64,000 nucleotides of DNA from Ramlibacter terrae (GCA_013127575.1 CP053418.1:806001-870000), one strand, 5' to 3'. Shown: positions 32,644 through 44,155, numbered from the stretch's first letter. Program-made: numbers and translations. The notes: generated from the sequence alone by a model not told the origin.

Positions 32644-33533
32644 TCAGCCCTCGTTCCAGTGCAGCTTCCTGCGCAGCGTATCGAAGTAGGTCCAGCCCTT
32701 CGGGTGCAGGAAGCGCACCTTGTGCTGTGAACGGCGCACCAGGATGCGGTCGCCGTGCACGAGGGACGCCAGCGACTGCATGTCGAAATTGGCGCTGGCG
32801 TCGCGGCCCGACACCAGCTCGATGGCGATCTCCACCGCGTCGGGCAGCACCAGCGGGCGGTTGGACAGCGTGTGCGGCGCGATCGGGACCAGCACCCAGC
32901 CGGGATTGGACGGGTGCAGCATCGGCCCACCCGCGGACAAGGCGTAGGCGGTGGAACCCGTCGGCGTGGCGACGATCAAACCGTCGGCGCGCTGGTTGGC
33001 GACGAAGTGGCCGTCGACCTCGACCCGCAGTTCGACCATGCCCGACGTGGCGCCGCGGTTGACCACCACGTCGTTCATCGCATGTGCCTCGAACACACAT
33101 TGGCCGTCGCGCATCACGCAGGCCTGCATCAGGGTGCGCTCGTCTTCCACGTATTCGCCGGCCAGCATGGGCGGCAGCACGTTGCGGTACTGGTCGAGGG
33201 GGATGTCGGTGATGAAGCCCAGCCGGCCCTGGTTGATGCCGATCAGGGGCACGCCGTGGCGCGCCAGCTGGCGGCCGATGCCGAGCATGGTACCGTCGCC
33301 TCCGACCACCAGGCCCAGGTCGCACTGGGCGCCGATGGCGCCCACGTCCGAGGTCGGGTAGCCCGAGAGGGCCGCATTCGCGGCAGTGTCGCTTTCCACC
33401 ACCACCCGGCAGCCCGGGATGCGAGGAATTCGGCAATTTCCTCGAGGGTGGTGCGGGTCGAGGCCGCCATCGCCGGGGCAAGTGCCGCGTGGTACTTGCC
33501 GATCAGAGCGACCTGCCCGAAGATGGATTTCAT
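32644..33533 (-). CDS. nadK: NAD kinase
   Basis: Phosphorylates NAD to NADP. N-terminus [15 protein letters not shown], the catalytic motif [13 protein letters not shown] (GGDG), NDVVVNRG for the NE/D motif, and the ribose-binding [15 protein letters not shown]. One break near 33422 (CCCAGGG read as CCCGGG) interrupts the N-terminal domain. The ATG at 33533 is divergent from hrcA, 38 bases away. nadK-recN is the usual order. Confidence 0.95.
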
Positions 33534-33571
33534 CGGCAAATTACATCATTAAAATCGGCAGTCCATCCTCC

Positions 33572-34573
33572 ATGAAGCTCGACGACCGCGCCAAGCTGTT
33601 GCTGAAAGCCCTGATCGAGCGCTACATCGCCGAAGGGCAGCCGGTGGGCTCGCGCACTTTGTCGCGCGCCTCCGGGCTCGACCTGTCCCCCGCCACCATC
33701 CGCAACGTGATGTCGGACTGGAGGAACTGGGGCTGGTGGCCAGCCCGCATACCTCTGCCGGACGCATCCCGACGGCGCGCGGCTACCGCCTGTTCGTCGA
33801 CACCATGCTGACGGCGAACCGCACCGACTTCGCCACGCCGTCGCTGCCGGCCGACCAGCCGCAGAAGGTGATCGCCAACGCCGCGCAGATGCTGTCGAAC
33901 CTGTCGCAGTTCGTCGGCGTGGTGGTGGCGCCCAAGCGCAGCTCGGTGTTCCGCCACATCGAATTCCTGCGGCTGTCCGAACGCCGCTTCCTGGTGATCA
34001 TCGTCAGCCCCGAGGGCGACGTGCAGAACCGCGTGGTGCACACCGCGGCCGACTACACGCAGTCGCAGCTGGCCGAAGCCGCCAACTTCCTCAACGCCAA
34101 CTACGCGGGGCTCACCATCGAGCAGGTGCGCGAGCGGCTGAAGGGCGAGGTCGACGAGCTGCGCAGCGAAATCGTGGTGCTGATGCAGACGGCGGTGGAG
34201 GCGAGCTCCGACGCCATGACGAGTGACCAGGAGGAGATGGTGATCTCCGGTGAGCGCAACCTGCTGGCCGTGAGCGATTTCTCCAGCGACATGGGGCACC
34301 TGCGGCGCGCCTTCGAGCTGTTCGAGCAGAAGACACAGTTGATGCGCCTGCTCGATGTGTCCAGCCAGGCCGATGGCGTGCGCATCTTCATCGGCGGCGA
34401 AAGCCACATCGTGCCGTTCGAGGAACTGTCGGTGGTGAGCGCGCCCTACGAAGTCGACGGCGGTGGTCGGCACGCTGGGCGTGATCGGGCCGACCCGCAT
34501 GGCCTACGACCGGATGATCCAGATCGTGGACATCACGTCGAAGCTGGTGACGAACGCGCTCAGCCACAAGTGA
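33572..34573 (+). CDS. hrcA: heat-inducible transcription repressor HrcA
   Basis: Winged-helix repressor that binds the CIRCE operator. N-terminal DNA-binding domain: [35 protein letters not shown], then [20 protein letters not shown]. The central and C-terminal parts match the family ([25 protein letters not shown]). Breaks lie near 33718 (CCTGG read as CTGG) and 34463. No CIRCE site is seen at its own promoter, but a near-perfect site lies over rpoH at 2892-2918. Confidence 0.95.
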
Positions 34574-34605
34574 CGTCGCGGCCGCGCGACGGGCGGCACA
34601 GCGAC

Positions 34606-34632
34606 GTCATCCCCGCGCAGGCGGGGATCCAG
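34606..34632. repeat. REP-like palindrome, copy 2
   Basis: ATCCCCGC and GCGGGGAT are perfect 8-bp arms around GCAG... The copy sits between the convergent hrcA and cardiolipin synthase genes and ends just before the stop of the latter. Without a T-run it may act as a 3' RNA-stabilising or terminating hairpin. Confidence 0.75.
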
Positions 34633-34640
34633 CAACCACC

Positions 34641-35933
34641 TCAGAGTTGCGCATGGAGCAGGCGCGCCAGCCGTTCCCACAGCCGTTCCACCATCGGCCG
34701 GTCTTCCCACTGCGCCAGCGTGATCTTCCCGGCCTTGGCCCAGTCGCGCTCGAACACCTGCGCCTGCACCCGCCCGAAATCGGCGTTCAGCACGTTGAGG
34801 TTGGCCTCGTCGTTCAGCCGGAACGAGCGGTTGTCGAAGTTGGTCGAGCCGACGGAGGAGAACACGCCGTCCACCACCGGGCCCTTCACGTGGTACATGG
34901 TCGGCGCGTATTCGGCGATTTGGATGCCGGCCTTCAGCATCGGGCCCCAGCTTCCGCGCGAGGCCTTGCGCACGGTCTCCGAATCGATGTGGCCGCTGGG
35001 CGTGATCACGCGCACCTTCACGCCCCGCTTGGCCGCGTCCATGAGCGTCTGGATCGTCATCTCGTCCGGCACGAAGTACGAGTTCGACAAGTCGATCGTC
35101 TTGCGCGCGGCCGTGATGGCCAGCAGGTACATCAGCTGCATGCTCTCGCTGCCGCCGCTGGGCGAACTGCTGAACATCTGCGCCGCGTAGTTGCCGGCCG
35201 GCTTGAGCCACGGAAAGTAGGCTTCGCCATGCAGCACCTTGCCGGTGGCGCGCATCCAGTTGTCCGGGAACACCGATTGCATCTGCGCCACGACCGGCCC
35301 CGCCACGCGGAAATGCGTGTCGCGCCATTCGTCCGGGTTGCGCGCGTCGCCGAGCCACTGGTCGGCAATGCCGACGCCGCCCGTGAAGCCCAGCGCACCG
35401 TCTACCACCAGCAGCTTGCGGTGCGTGCGGTTGTTCATCTGGGCCCAGTTGTTCCAGCGGGGCTCGTGGAAGCGCTCGACCTCGATGCCGGCCGCGCGCA
35501 TCTGCTCCAGCAGCGCGGTGTCCATCTTGATGCTGCCAACCCAGTCCAGCAGCACATGGACCTTGACCCCCGCCTTCGCCCGCTCGGTCAGCGCCTCCAC
35601 GAACTGGCGGCCGATCTCGCCCGACCAGTAGATGTAGGTCTCGAAGGTGATCGAGCTGCGCGCCGACTTGATCGCCGCCAGCATGGCCGGAAAGATCTGG
35701 TCGCCGTTGACCAGCGTGTCGACGTGGTTGCCTTCGACCAGCGGCGGCCCCAGCAGCGAACTCAGCGAGCGGCGGAATTCGGCGTCGTTGGTCTCGTACA
35801 GCCGCGGCAGCTGGTGCTGGATGCGCTTCTCGCCCGCAACCAAATTCATGTAGAGCAGCACGCCGACCAGCGTGGCCAGTGCGGCCATGCCGGCGATCAC
35901 CCAGGTCTTGCGGGAGCGGAAGTTGATGCGCAT
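34641..35933 (-). CDS. cardiolipin synthase-like phospholipase D family protein
   Basis: An intact 430-residue membrane-anchored PLD-family enzyme. N-terminal span [19 protein letters not shown]. Two HKD motifs are visible: [12 protein letters not shown] and [10 protein letters not shown], each followed by the expected Asn/Ser residues ([19 protein letters not shown]). The length and layout resemble ClsB-type cardiolipin synthases, which condense phosphatidylglycerol or use phosphatidylethanolamine. The substrate is inferred. It converges with hrcA. Confidence 0.88.
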   Translation of the reverse strand: MRINFRSRKTWVIAGMAALATLVGVLLYMNLVAGEKRIQHQLPRLYETNDAEFRRSLSSLLGPPLVEGNHVDTLVNGDQIFPAMLAAIKSARSSITFETYIYWSGEIGRQFVEALTERAKAGVKVHVLLDWVGSIKMDTALLEQMRAAGIEVERFHEPRWNNWAQMNNRTHRKLLVVDGALGFTGGVGIADQWLGDARNPDEWRDTHFRVAGPVVAQMQSVFPDNWMRATGKVLHGEAYFPWLKPAGNYAAQMFSSSPSGGSESMQLMYLLAITAARKTIDLSNSYFVPDEMTIQTLMDAAKRGVKVRVITPSGHIDSETVRKASRGSWGPMLKAGIQIAEYAPTMYHVKGPVVDGVFSSVGSTNFDNRSFRLNDEANLNVLNADFGRVQAQVFERDWAKAGKITLAQWEDRPMVERLWERLARLLHAQL

Positions 35934-36047
35934 TCAGCCTCGTCGGTCCAGCCCCAGCCGGACAGTCGCTGCAATGTATAGCGGTTGGGCAGGCGGCGGG
36001 GGTGACACGGCAGCGGAAGAGGTGCGCACCTACAATCGCGGGCTGGC

Positions 36048-36102
<55 letters not shown>

Positions 36103-36124
<22 letters not shown>

Positions 36125-36507
36125 ACCGGCTGGCTCTGGTCGTCCGGCCGGGGCTGCATGCCGGCCCGCGACGTGGGCTGCACCGCGTGGATCTCGGTGT
36201 GCGCCGCGATCTCCAGCCGCGTGAGCCGCGATTCCCACTCGCCCCGGTCGTCGCCGGTGGCGTCGCGCAGGTGCTCCGCCAGGGTGTTCAAGCGCTTCCA
36301 GGCGTCGCGTTTCCCCGCTTTCCAGGCCGCAAGGTACTCGCTGATGTGGGCCGACCCGGCAAAAGCCTCTTCCGCCCACATGCGCCATTCGGTCGAGCTG
36401 CAGCCGAAGATGTCGCTGGCGACCTTCAGTTCCAGCACGAACTGGTCTTCGAGGCCGGCGATCCGCTCGCGGTCGAGCGCCACGCCGCCGCTCGAAAGGA
36501 AACGCAT
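36103..36507 (-). CDS. hypothetical protein overlapping tRNA-Ile
   Basis: About 134 residues, starting MRFLSSGGVALDRERI (ATG 36507 with GGGAG upstream). It is mostly helical and rich in W, A and E (EWRMWAEEAFAG; WKAGKRDAWKRL). No family is recognised. The written frame runs into the 3' end of the opposite-strand tRNA and stops at 36103; a frame break could place the natural end a little earlier, near 36119-36150. It follows the next gene by 15 bases and is probably co-transcribed with it. Confidence 0.55.
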
Positions 36508-36522
36508 GGTCGCCACTCCCGC

Positions 36523-36878
36523 CTAGACCCGTTCGCGGGACCGCTTGGACGGGCCTTCCAGCGGCTGCAGGATGATCGTGTGTTCGTAGTCGCGCTGCGG
36601 CGCGGGCTGCGGCGGCCGTTGCGTCTGGACAGGCGCCAGACGAAGGCTTCGGCGGCGTCGAGACCGTAACGGGCGGCGGGGTCGCGCAGCCAGTAGGCGC
36701 TGCCCGACTCGGTGAAGGCCACCGGCGTCTTCCACTCGCCCATGAAGCGCACCTGCACCACGGGCGATGTGATGATGGTCCTGCCGCTGGCCTGCCCGGG
36801 GCGGCCGTGCACCGTCCCGACGATGCGGTCGTCGCCGGCGACGCTCCATCCGTCGATCCACTGGTTCTCCGTGTCCAT
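36523..36878 (-). CDS. hypothetical protein
   Basis: About 118 residues: MDTENQWIDGWSVAGDDR, then a beta-rich segment (TIITSPVVQVRFMGEWKTPV) and TESGSAYWLRDPAARYGLDA. A break near 36630 restores CCTGG and gives a tail DYEHTIILQPLEGPSKRS. I do not recognise the family; it looks like a small soluble beta-sheet protein. It is the first gene of a two-gene unit running toward tRNA-Ile. Confidence 0.6.
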
Positions 36879-36959
36879 GGCACCTCCGTGCCACGGAATC
36901 TACGGCGTTTGCTTAAGCATTTTTCCTAAGCGTCAGGAAGCGCAAAGGTGCGCGCCCGC

Positions 36960-38870
<1,911 letters not shown>

Positions 38871-39012
38871 ACGACTCTCCGGGGTTGGCCCACCGGCGGG
38901 AATGCCGGAGCTCTTGCATTATCCGGATCGTCGCCGGGCGGGCAAGCAGCTCCGACCGCCGGTGCGACGTATGTCACCCGGATGGGGAAGTCCACAACGC
39001 AGTGCGGAACAA

Positions 39013-39621
39013 TCACCCCTTCAAGGGCGGATACCCCTCGGCCTTGAGCACCCGGGCGAGGTGCGCCACCGTCGTCGCCAGCGTCTGCGTGGCCTGCGCC
39101 GTTTCCTTCGGCGTCTCCTTCAGCGCCGCATAGTCGGTCTTGTGCATGGCCTCGCCCACCCAGTAGGTCGAGGCGCTGGCCGGCAGCGTGAAGCCGACAT
39201 CGTTCAGCGCCGGAACAGCTCGGCGCAGACGTGGTGTGCGCCGTCCTCGTTGCCCACCACCGCCACGGCGGCCACCTTGCCGAAGGACGGCATGTGGCCC
39301 CGGTCGTCCGTCTCGCCCGGGGAACGCATCGAGCCGCTCCAGCACGCGCTTGACGATGCTGGACGGCTGGCCGAGCCAGATGGGCGTGCCGAGCACCAGG
39401 ATGTCGGCGGCCACGACCTTGGCGCGCAGCTGCGGCCACGCATCGCCCGGGCCTTCGTCGGAAGTCACGCCCGGCTTGATGTCGTGGTCGGCGGCGCGCA
39501 CCGTTTCGGTCTGCACGCCGTGCTTCGCCAGCGCCTGCGCCACTTCGGCCAGCAGCTTGTCGGTGGAGGAAGGCGCGGGCGACGCCTTCAGCGTGCAGTT
39601 GATGGCCAGCGCCTTCAGCAT
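39013..39621 (-). CDS. flavodoxin-like NAD(P)H-dependent oxidoreductase
   Basis: FMN-binding protein of about 200 residues. N-terminal strand LKALAINCTLKASPAPSSTDKL holds the FMN phosphate loop. ILVLGTPIWLGQPSSIVKRV is the conserved flavin-contact segment, and VAAVAVVGNEDGAHHV follows. Breaks near 39322 (an extra C at CCCGGG) and 39212 (CCAGG read as CCGG). The start overlaps a 35-codon proline-rich reading frame upstream. Confidence 0.82.
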   Translation of the reverse strand: MLKALAINCTLKASPAPSSTDKLLAEVAQALAKHGVQTETVRAADHDIKPGVTSDEGPGDAWPQLRAKVVAADILVLGTPIWLGQPSSIVKRVLERLDAFPGRDGRPGPHAVLRQGGRRGGGGQRGRRTPRLRRAVPALNDVGFTLPASASTYWVGEAMHKTDYAALKETPKETAQATQTLATTVAHLARVLKAEGYPPLKG

Positions 39622-39722
39622 GGCGTCACCTGCATCGGTTCGGGCCGGGGCATGGGGCCGCTCGGCGGCTGCGGTTCGGGACCCAGCGGCGGCTTGGGTT
39701 CGGGCGGGGGAATGGCGCTCAT
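39615..39722 (-). CDS. proline-rich 35-residue leader-like protein
   Basis: A short reading frame starts at 39722 with a good ribosome site (GAAGGA, 6-7 nt upstream). It is full of PEP/PP units (MSAIPPPEPKPPLG, then EPQPPSGPMPRPEP). Its stop overlaps the ATG of the flavodoxin-like gene by 7 bases, so it could couple translation or stall ribosomes at its proline runs. It may instead be a true small protein. Coding status is inferred from the start signal and overlap only. Confidence 0.5.
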   Translation of the reverse strand: MSAIPPPEPKPPLGPEPQPPSGPMPRPEPMQVTPC

Positions 39723-39839
39723 CGTTGTCCTTCGGTCGGCATCCATCCACTATGGAGCGGTCCTGCCGGGGCCGAAGTAGGAATGCGCCGCATCGCCGGC
39801 CACGGTCTTCGCAAAACTGCTGCTATACTCCGAGGCTTC

Positions 39840-39916
39840 GCGGCTGTAGCTCAGTTGGATAGAGTACTTGGCTACGAACCAAGGGGTCGTGGGTTCGAAT
39901 CCTGCCAGCCGCACCA
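39840..39916 (+). tRNA. tRNA-Arg (anticodon ACG)
   Basis: Acceptor GCGGCTG with CAGCCGC, D arm GCTCAGTTGGATAGAGT, anticodon arm CTTGG-CTACGAA-CCAAG (ACG), T-arm loop GGTTCGAATCC and encoded CCA. It is a single gene with its own terminator downstream. Confidence 0.96.
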
Positions 39917-39934
39917 GAATTTCGGTTCTAGATC

Positions 39935-39967
39935 AACGCCTTAGAGGTTTTCCTCTAGGGCGTTTTT
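39935..39967 (+). terminator. intrinsic terminator of tRNA-Arg
   Basis: A long stem, AACGCCTTAGAGG / CCTCTAGGGCGTT with one mismatch, a TTTT loop and a trailing T run starting at 39963. It lies 19 bases after the tRNA. Confidence 0.88.
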
Positions 39968-40029
39968 CTTTGTGCGACCGCTGGAGCCGGCCTACACGCA
40001 CGCCGCCTCGTCCTTTCTAGTCTGGGCGG

Positions 40030-40766
40030 ATGCCGCCCGTTTTCGCCGCACCGCCGCCCCTGCCCCTGCTGCTGGCCGAGCCGGCGCGCGCCACTTTCGA
40101 GGTTTCCTCGCTGCTCGCCGCCCGGCCATGGCTGGCGCAAGCCCCGCGCGGCGACGGCCACCCGGTCATCGTGCTGCCGGGCCTGTTCGCCGACGACGCC
40201 TACACGGCGCCGCTGCGCGCCTTCCTTCGCACCCGCGGTTTCGAGCCCCATGGCTGGCGCCGGGGCGTGAACTGGGGCCACTGGGACGCGCTCGACCGCG
40301 TCGTGCTGCCGCTGCTGGAGCGCGTCCATGCGCGCGCCGGGCGCAAGGTCAGCCTGGTCGGCGCCAGCATGGGCGGCCTGTACGCGCGCGAACTGGCGCG
40401 GCGCTGTCCGGCGATGGTCCGCTGCGTCGTCACGATGGCCAGCGCGGCCGCCAAGCCGCAGCGCGCCAATTACGTGTGGCCGGTGTTCGAGGCCGCCACC
40501 GCGCAGGACGGCGAGTCGCTGCACGTTCCGCCGCCGGCCGACGTCCCTTCCACGTCCGTGTTCAGCCGCACCGACGGCCTGTCCGACGGCAGCCTGTGCC
40601 TGCAGCCCGAAGGCCCGCTGTCCGAGAACGTCGAGGTGCTTTCGAGCCACCTCGGCATGATCTGCCATCCCGCGACCTTCTACCGGTGGCCGATCGCCTC
40701 GCGCAGCCGGAAGGGCAGTGGCGCCCCTTCGAGCCGCCGCCGCAGGCCGGGATGTTCTACACCTGA
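40030..40766 (+). CDS. alpha/beta hydrolase, lipase/PGAP1-like
   Basis: About 245 residues. It opens with HPVIVLPGLFADDAYTAPLR, a lipase-type oxyanion-hole segment. The nucleophile elbow is VGASMGGLYARELARR (serine near residue 116). A later LSSHLGMICHP likely holds the catalytic histidine. A break near 40690 (CCTGG read as CCGG) gives the true tail VADRLAQPEGQWRPFEPPP ending at 40764-40766. The substrate is unknown. It converges with topoisomerase IB. Confidence 0.75.
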
Positions 40767-40769
40767 CGC

Positions 40770-41927
40770 TCAGGCGGCGGCCTTCTTGCGGGCAACGGCC
40801 TTCTTCGTCTTCGTCTTCTTCACCGCGGCCGGGCTTTCCTTCAGCCCGTCTTCCAGCGTGCGCTTCAGGCGGCCTTCGAGCATGGCCAGCACCGCCGCCT
40901 CTTCGGGCTTGAGCTCGGCCAGGTCCTCCCGCAGTTCCTTCTCCACCTTCTGCTTGATCTCCAGCAGCAGCGCGCCTTCGGAATACGCCGTCAGCACCTC
41001 CGGGTGGATGTAGCACTTGCGGCAGATCGTGGGCGTGTTGCCGAGGCGGGACGACACGCTCTCGATCGCATCGCGCAGGTTCTTCTTGGCCGCCGCACGG
41101 GTGTCGAAGCGCTCGAACTCCTGCAGCGCGAGCGCGGCCATCACGGTGCCGGCCCGGTGCGGAAGTCCTTGGCGGTGATGTCGGCGCCGGTGATTTCCTT
41201 CAGGTACGCGTTGACGTCCGCGGAGGTCACTTCGCGCACCTCGCCTTCCTCGTCGCGGTACTGGAACAGGCGCTGTCCCGGCAGGTCCCTGGCAGGCCCG
41301 CACGACCTTGGCGATGCGCCTGTCCTTGACCTGCAGGCGCCACGTCTTGCCGCTCTTGCCCTTGAACTGGAAGCGCAGCTCGGAGCCTTCGACCTTGACG
41401 TGCGGGTTGCGCAGCGTGGTCAGGCCGTAGCTCTTGTTCGTCCTGGCGTAGTCGTCGTTGCCCACGCGGATCAGCGTGGTCTCCAGCAGGTGCACCACGG
41501 TGGCCAGCACCTTCTCGCGCGGCAGGCCGCGCAGCGCCATGTGCTCCGCCACCTTCGCGCGCAGCGCGGGCAGCGCGCGCGCGAACTCCATCATGTGCTC
41601 GTACTTCGTGCTCTCGCGCACCTCGCGGAACTGCGGGTGGTAGCGGTACTGCTTGCGGCCCTTCACGTCGCGGCCGGTGGCCTGCAGGTGGCCGTTGGCC
41701 TTCGGGCAGATCCACACGTCGGTCCACGCCGGCGGGATGGCCAGCTTGCGGATGCGCTCCAGCACGCCCTCGTCGACGACCGCGTCGCCGTTCGGCTTGA
41801 AGAAGGCAAACGCGTCGCCTGCGCGCTCGCGGCGGATGCCGCGGTCCTCGTCGCTGACGTAGACCAGGCCCGCGGCCTCCGCGGCCTCGCGGGGATCGTC
41901 GATGGTGGCGATTGCGGTGTCCTGCAT
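40770..41927 (-). CDS. DNA topoisomerase IB (poxvirus/eukaryote type)
   Basis: Relaxes supercoils through a 3'-phosphotyrosine. The N-terminal domain contains IPPAWTDVWICPKANGHLQA and GRKQYRYHP. Catalytic-domain segments are VGNDDYARTNKSYGLTTLR and TAKDFRTWAGTVMAAL, and the tyrosine motif is ICRKCYIHPEVL. The C-terminus is Lys-rich (KKTKTKKAVARKK). Breaks near 41290 (CCAGG read as CCAGGG) and 41168 (CCTGG read as CCGG) enclose a shifted middle. The stop of the upstream CvpA-CAP gene touches its start. Confidence 0.92.
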   Translation of the reverse strand: MQDTAIATIDDPREAAEAAGLVYVSDEDRGIRRERAGDAFAFFKPNGDAVVDEGVLERIRKLAIPPAWTDVWICPKANGHLQATGRDVKGRKQYRYHPQFREVRESTKYEHMMEFARALPALRAKVAEHMALRGLPREKVLATVVHLLETTLIRVGNDDYARTNKSYGLTTLRNPHVKVEGSELRFQFKGKSGKTWRLQVKDRRIAKVVRACQGPAGTAPVPVPRRGRRGARSDLRGRQRVPEGNHRRRHHRQGLPHRAGTVMAALALQEFERFDTRAAAKKNLRDAIESVSSRLGNTPTICRKCYIHPEVLTAYSEGALLLEIKQKVEKELREDLAELKPEEAAVLAMLEGRLKRTLEDGLKESPAAVKKTKTKKAVARKKAAA

Positions 41928-42890
41928 TCAGTTGCGGAAGTTCTGGGTGACCATCAGGCCGTGGATGCCGCCGTCCAGCACCGCGATGCCGGCGCGGCCG
42001 AACTGCGGGCGGAGGATGTTGGCGCGGTGGCCGGGGAATTCATCAAGCCCCTGGTGCGCGCCGGTGACGGTCGGCGCCAGCGCGAGGTTTTCGCCGGCGG
42101 CCGGGTAGCCCAGCTTGGCCTGCCGCAGGCGATGCGACAGTTCCTTGCCTTCGGGCGTGACGTGCGAGAAGTACGCGCGCTCGAACATGTCGCGGCTGTG
42201 CGCGCGCGCCACTTGCGTCAGTTCCGGGTCGGCGCGCAGCGGCTTGAGCCCGGCCTTCGCGCGCTCGGCGTTCACCATCGCCAGCATGCGCGCTTCCAGC
42301 TCCGGCGCGGGCTCCGCGTTGGTGACGCGCACCGGCAGCGAGACGCTGTTGCGCGATTCGGCGGGTACCGTCAGCGCGTGCAGGCTGCGCTGGATCGCCG
42401 GGTCGAAGATCGGCGCCAGCTGCACCTCGACCCATTCCGCGGGCGCCGAGAAACGCCCGGCCAGCGCGCTGTCGCGCGACCAGCCGCCGACCATCGCGCC
42501 CAGCGGCAGGATCAGCAGCAGCACGGCCGCGACGGTGGCATGGATCGCGCCGTTGACGATGCCCGGCGCGATGCCCAGCAGGCGGTTCACCACGTTCGCA
42601 TGCACGCGGTCCGGCAACGTGCGGACGAGGGCGAGCGCCATGCGCGCCAGGATGAAGTGCACCAGCAGGAAGGTGCCGACGAAACTGAGGGGCGCCACCC
42701 ACACGCCCAGCGGCGGGAACATGTGCTCGAGCAGGTCGACCGCGTAGCGGTAGCCGACGAAGGCCGCGACCAGGCTGACCACCAGCGCCAGCAGGTCGGG
42801 CCCGGCGAACAGGAAGCCACGCCGCCAGCCGCCCCGTGCGCCGAACAGCACGATGAGGACCAGCAGGATGTCGACGGGATTGGGCGTCAT
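41928..42890 (-). CDS. CvpA-type membrane domain fused to CAP/SCP1 domain
   Basis: A 320-residue protein in two parts. Residues 1-165 have four hydrophobic segments of the CvpA family (ILLVLIVLFGARGGWRRGFL; HATVAAVLLLILPLGAMV). Residues 200-320 form a CAP/SCP1 domain: MLAMVNAERAKAGLKPLRAD, HSRDMFERAYFSHVTPEG, AGENLALAPT and RAGIAVLDG. The conserved LMNSPGHRANIL reads LDEFPGHRANIL, consistent with two compensating indels near 42045. The CAP domain would sit in the periplasm. The function is unknown; it may be envelope stress or a hydrolase-like role. Confidence 0.8.
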   Translation of the reverse strand: MTPNPVDILLVLIVLFGARGGWRRGFLFAGPDLLALVVSLVAAFVGYRYAVDLLEHMFPPLGVWVAPLSFVGTFLLVHFILARMALALVRTLPDRVHANVVNRLLGIAPGIVNGAIHATVAAVLLLILPLGAMVGGWSRDSALAGRFSAPAEWVEVQLAPIFDPAIQRSLHALTVPAESRNSVSLPVRVTNAEPAPELEARMLAMVNAERAKAGLKPLRADPELTQVARAHSRDMFERAYFSHVTPEGKELSHRLRQAKLGYPAAGENLALAPTVTGAHQGLDEFPGHRANILRPQFGRAGIAVLDGGIHGLMVTQNFRN

Positions 42891-42969
42891 GCCGAAGCCA
42901 GTATGGCCCGGCGCGCCACGGCTGACGTAGGACGGGGTTGACGCTTCGCGGCCGCCGCGCCGCTTCTTG

Positions 42970-43227
42970 TCAGCGTTCCCGCGGGAACCGGGCGGCCGCG
43001 AGCGGCATCGCCACCCAGTGCTGCGGCGGTTCGTCGCCGCCGCAGCAGGGGCAGCCGTGCACGTGCGGGTAGCGCATGCGGGCGACGCACACCGCCTGAG
43101 CGGCATCGAGGAATTCACCCGGTATTGCGGCCGGTGCCCGGGCGCGAAACAGCTGGGCGGGCACCGGCTGCGGTCATGCACCGCGTGCGCGCCATCGGAC
43201 GCACGCTCTTCGACGAAGTAGCTGGAC
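42970..43227 (-). CDS. hypothetical protein with CPCC motif
   Basis: About 85 residues, starting MSSYFVEERASDGAHAVHDR. After a break near 43150 it continues GEFLDAAQAVCVARMRYPHV and HGCPCCGGDEPPQHW. The spaced cysteines (C, CPCC) suggest metal binding. I do not recognise a characterised family. It lies 79 bases upstream of the CvpA-CAP gene on the same strand. Confidence 0.6.
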
Positions 43228-43300
43228 ATCTTGTGGTCCTCCCCTGCAGGCATCCTAGGCAGCGGGCCGCGCCGCGCCATCCCGCAAACAGGTGAACCCG

Positions 43301-43765
43301 TCAGTAGGCCGGGTGGTGGTGGCGCAGGGCGTGGCGCAGGCCTTCGAGCACGCCGGCCATGGTCTTGCCGGCGGGGTCGAGCAGCTCGCGCGCATTGCCC
43401 TTGAGGAAGTCGGCCCACACTACGTGCCAGCTGCGCGTGTCGGCGAGCTCGACGTAGACGGAAGTGGCGTTGCCGAAGCGGTAGCAGGTGCCGGAGATCA
43501 GGTAGCCCACGCGCAGCTGGCGGCAGATCAGCTCCGGGGCGTGGTCGGGCGCGCGCGAGAGGAAGTCGGAGCTGATCAGGATGGAGCCGATGTCGGGCGT
43601 GGCGGCGAGCAGGTCACGCAGCAGGTCGGCCGCTTCGGTGCCGAGCATGCGCAAGCTGTCGTCGTCCTGGCCGCCGGCGAAGGGCAGCACGGCCACCAGT
43701 GGCCGGCGCCGGCGGGGCACCAGCGCTTCGACGGTCATCAGGGCGGAGTCGTGGTGCGTGTTCAC
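43301..43765 (-). CDS. TolB N-terminal-like protein
   Basis: An intact 154-residue frame (GTG 43765; an alternative ATG lies about 9 codons later). The opening strand VAVLPFAGG and the following TEAADLLRDLLAATPDIGSI...SSDF and YLISGTCYRFGNATSVYVEL match the TolB-like domain. That domain is often found at the N- or C-terminal side of adenylate cyclases and TPR regulators; here it stands alone. No signal peptide is seen. Role unknown. Confidence 0.65.
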   Translation of the reverse strand: MNTHHDSALMTVEALVPRRRRPLVAVLPFAGGQDDDSLRMLGTEAADLLRDLLAATPDIGSILISSDFLSRAPDHAPELICRQLRVGYLISGTCYRFGNATSVYVELADTRSWHVVWADFLKGNARELLDPAGKTMAGVLEGLRHALRHHHPAY

Positions 43766-43852
43766 GCGGGCGGCCCGCGAGGGCCCGGTGCTTTCGGAGC
43801 CGCATTCTAGGAGCGGCCCCTCGTGCGGGGCCTCCCCACAACGAAGGAGGCC

Positions 43853-44155
43853 TCAGTGCGGGCGCTCGCGCTCCGTCACGCGCTGCCAGGCCGCACGGGC
43901 GGCTTCACGCGCTTCTTCCCAGCGCAGGCGCGAGCGGCCGCGCACGCGCTGGAAGTCGTCCTTCAGGTCGCCTTCGAGCTGCGCGAACTCGCCTTGCCGG
44001 CGCACCGGCCCGGTGTAGCCCACGCGGTAGGCCGGGCTGTAGTCGTCGTACGTGCAGTCGGCGCGGTAGTAAGGCTCGCTCCGGTACGCCTCGCGCCAGT
44101 ACGCCTCTTCGGCGGTCGGGTTGATGACGGGCGGGGCTGCGAGTTCGCTGGACAT
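43853..44155 (-). CDS. hypothetical protein, aromatic- and acid-rich
   Basis: An intact 100-residue frame starting MSSELAAPPVINPTAEE. It has a tyrosine-rich middle (YWREAYRSEPYYRADCTYDD) and a charged helical tail (RWEEAREAARAAWQRVTERE). It looks like a conserved small Burkholderiales protein of unknown function. It is divergent from greB; the 125 bases between them probably hold both promoters. Confidence 0.65.
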   Translation of the reverse strand: MSSELAAPPVINPTAEEAYWREAYRSEPYYRADCTYDDYSPAYRVGYTGPVRRQGEFAQLEGDLKDDFQRVRGRSRLRWEEAREAARAAWQRVTERERPH

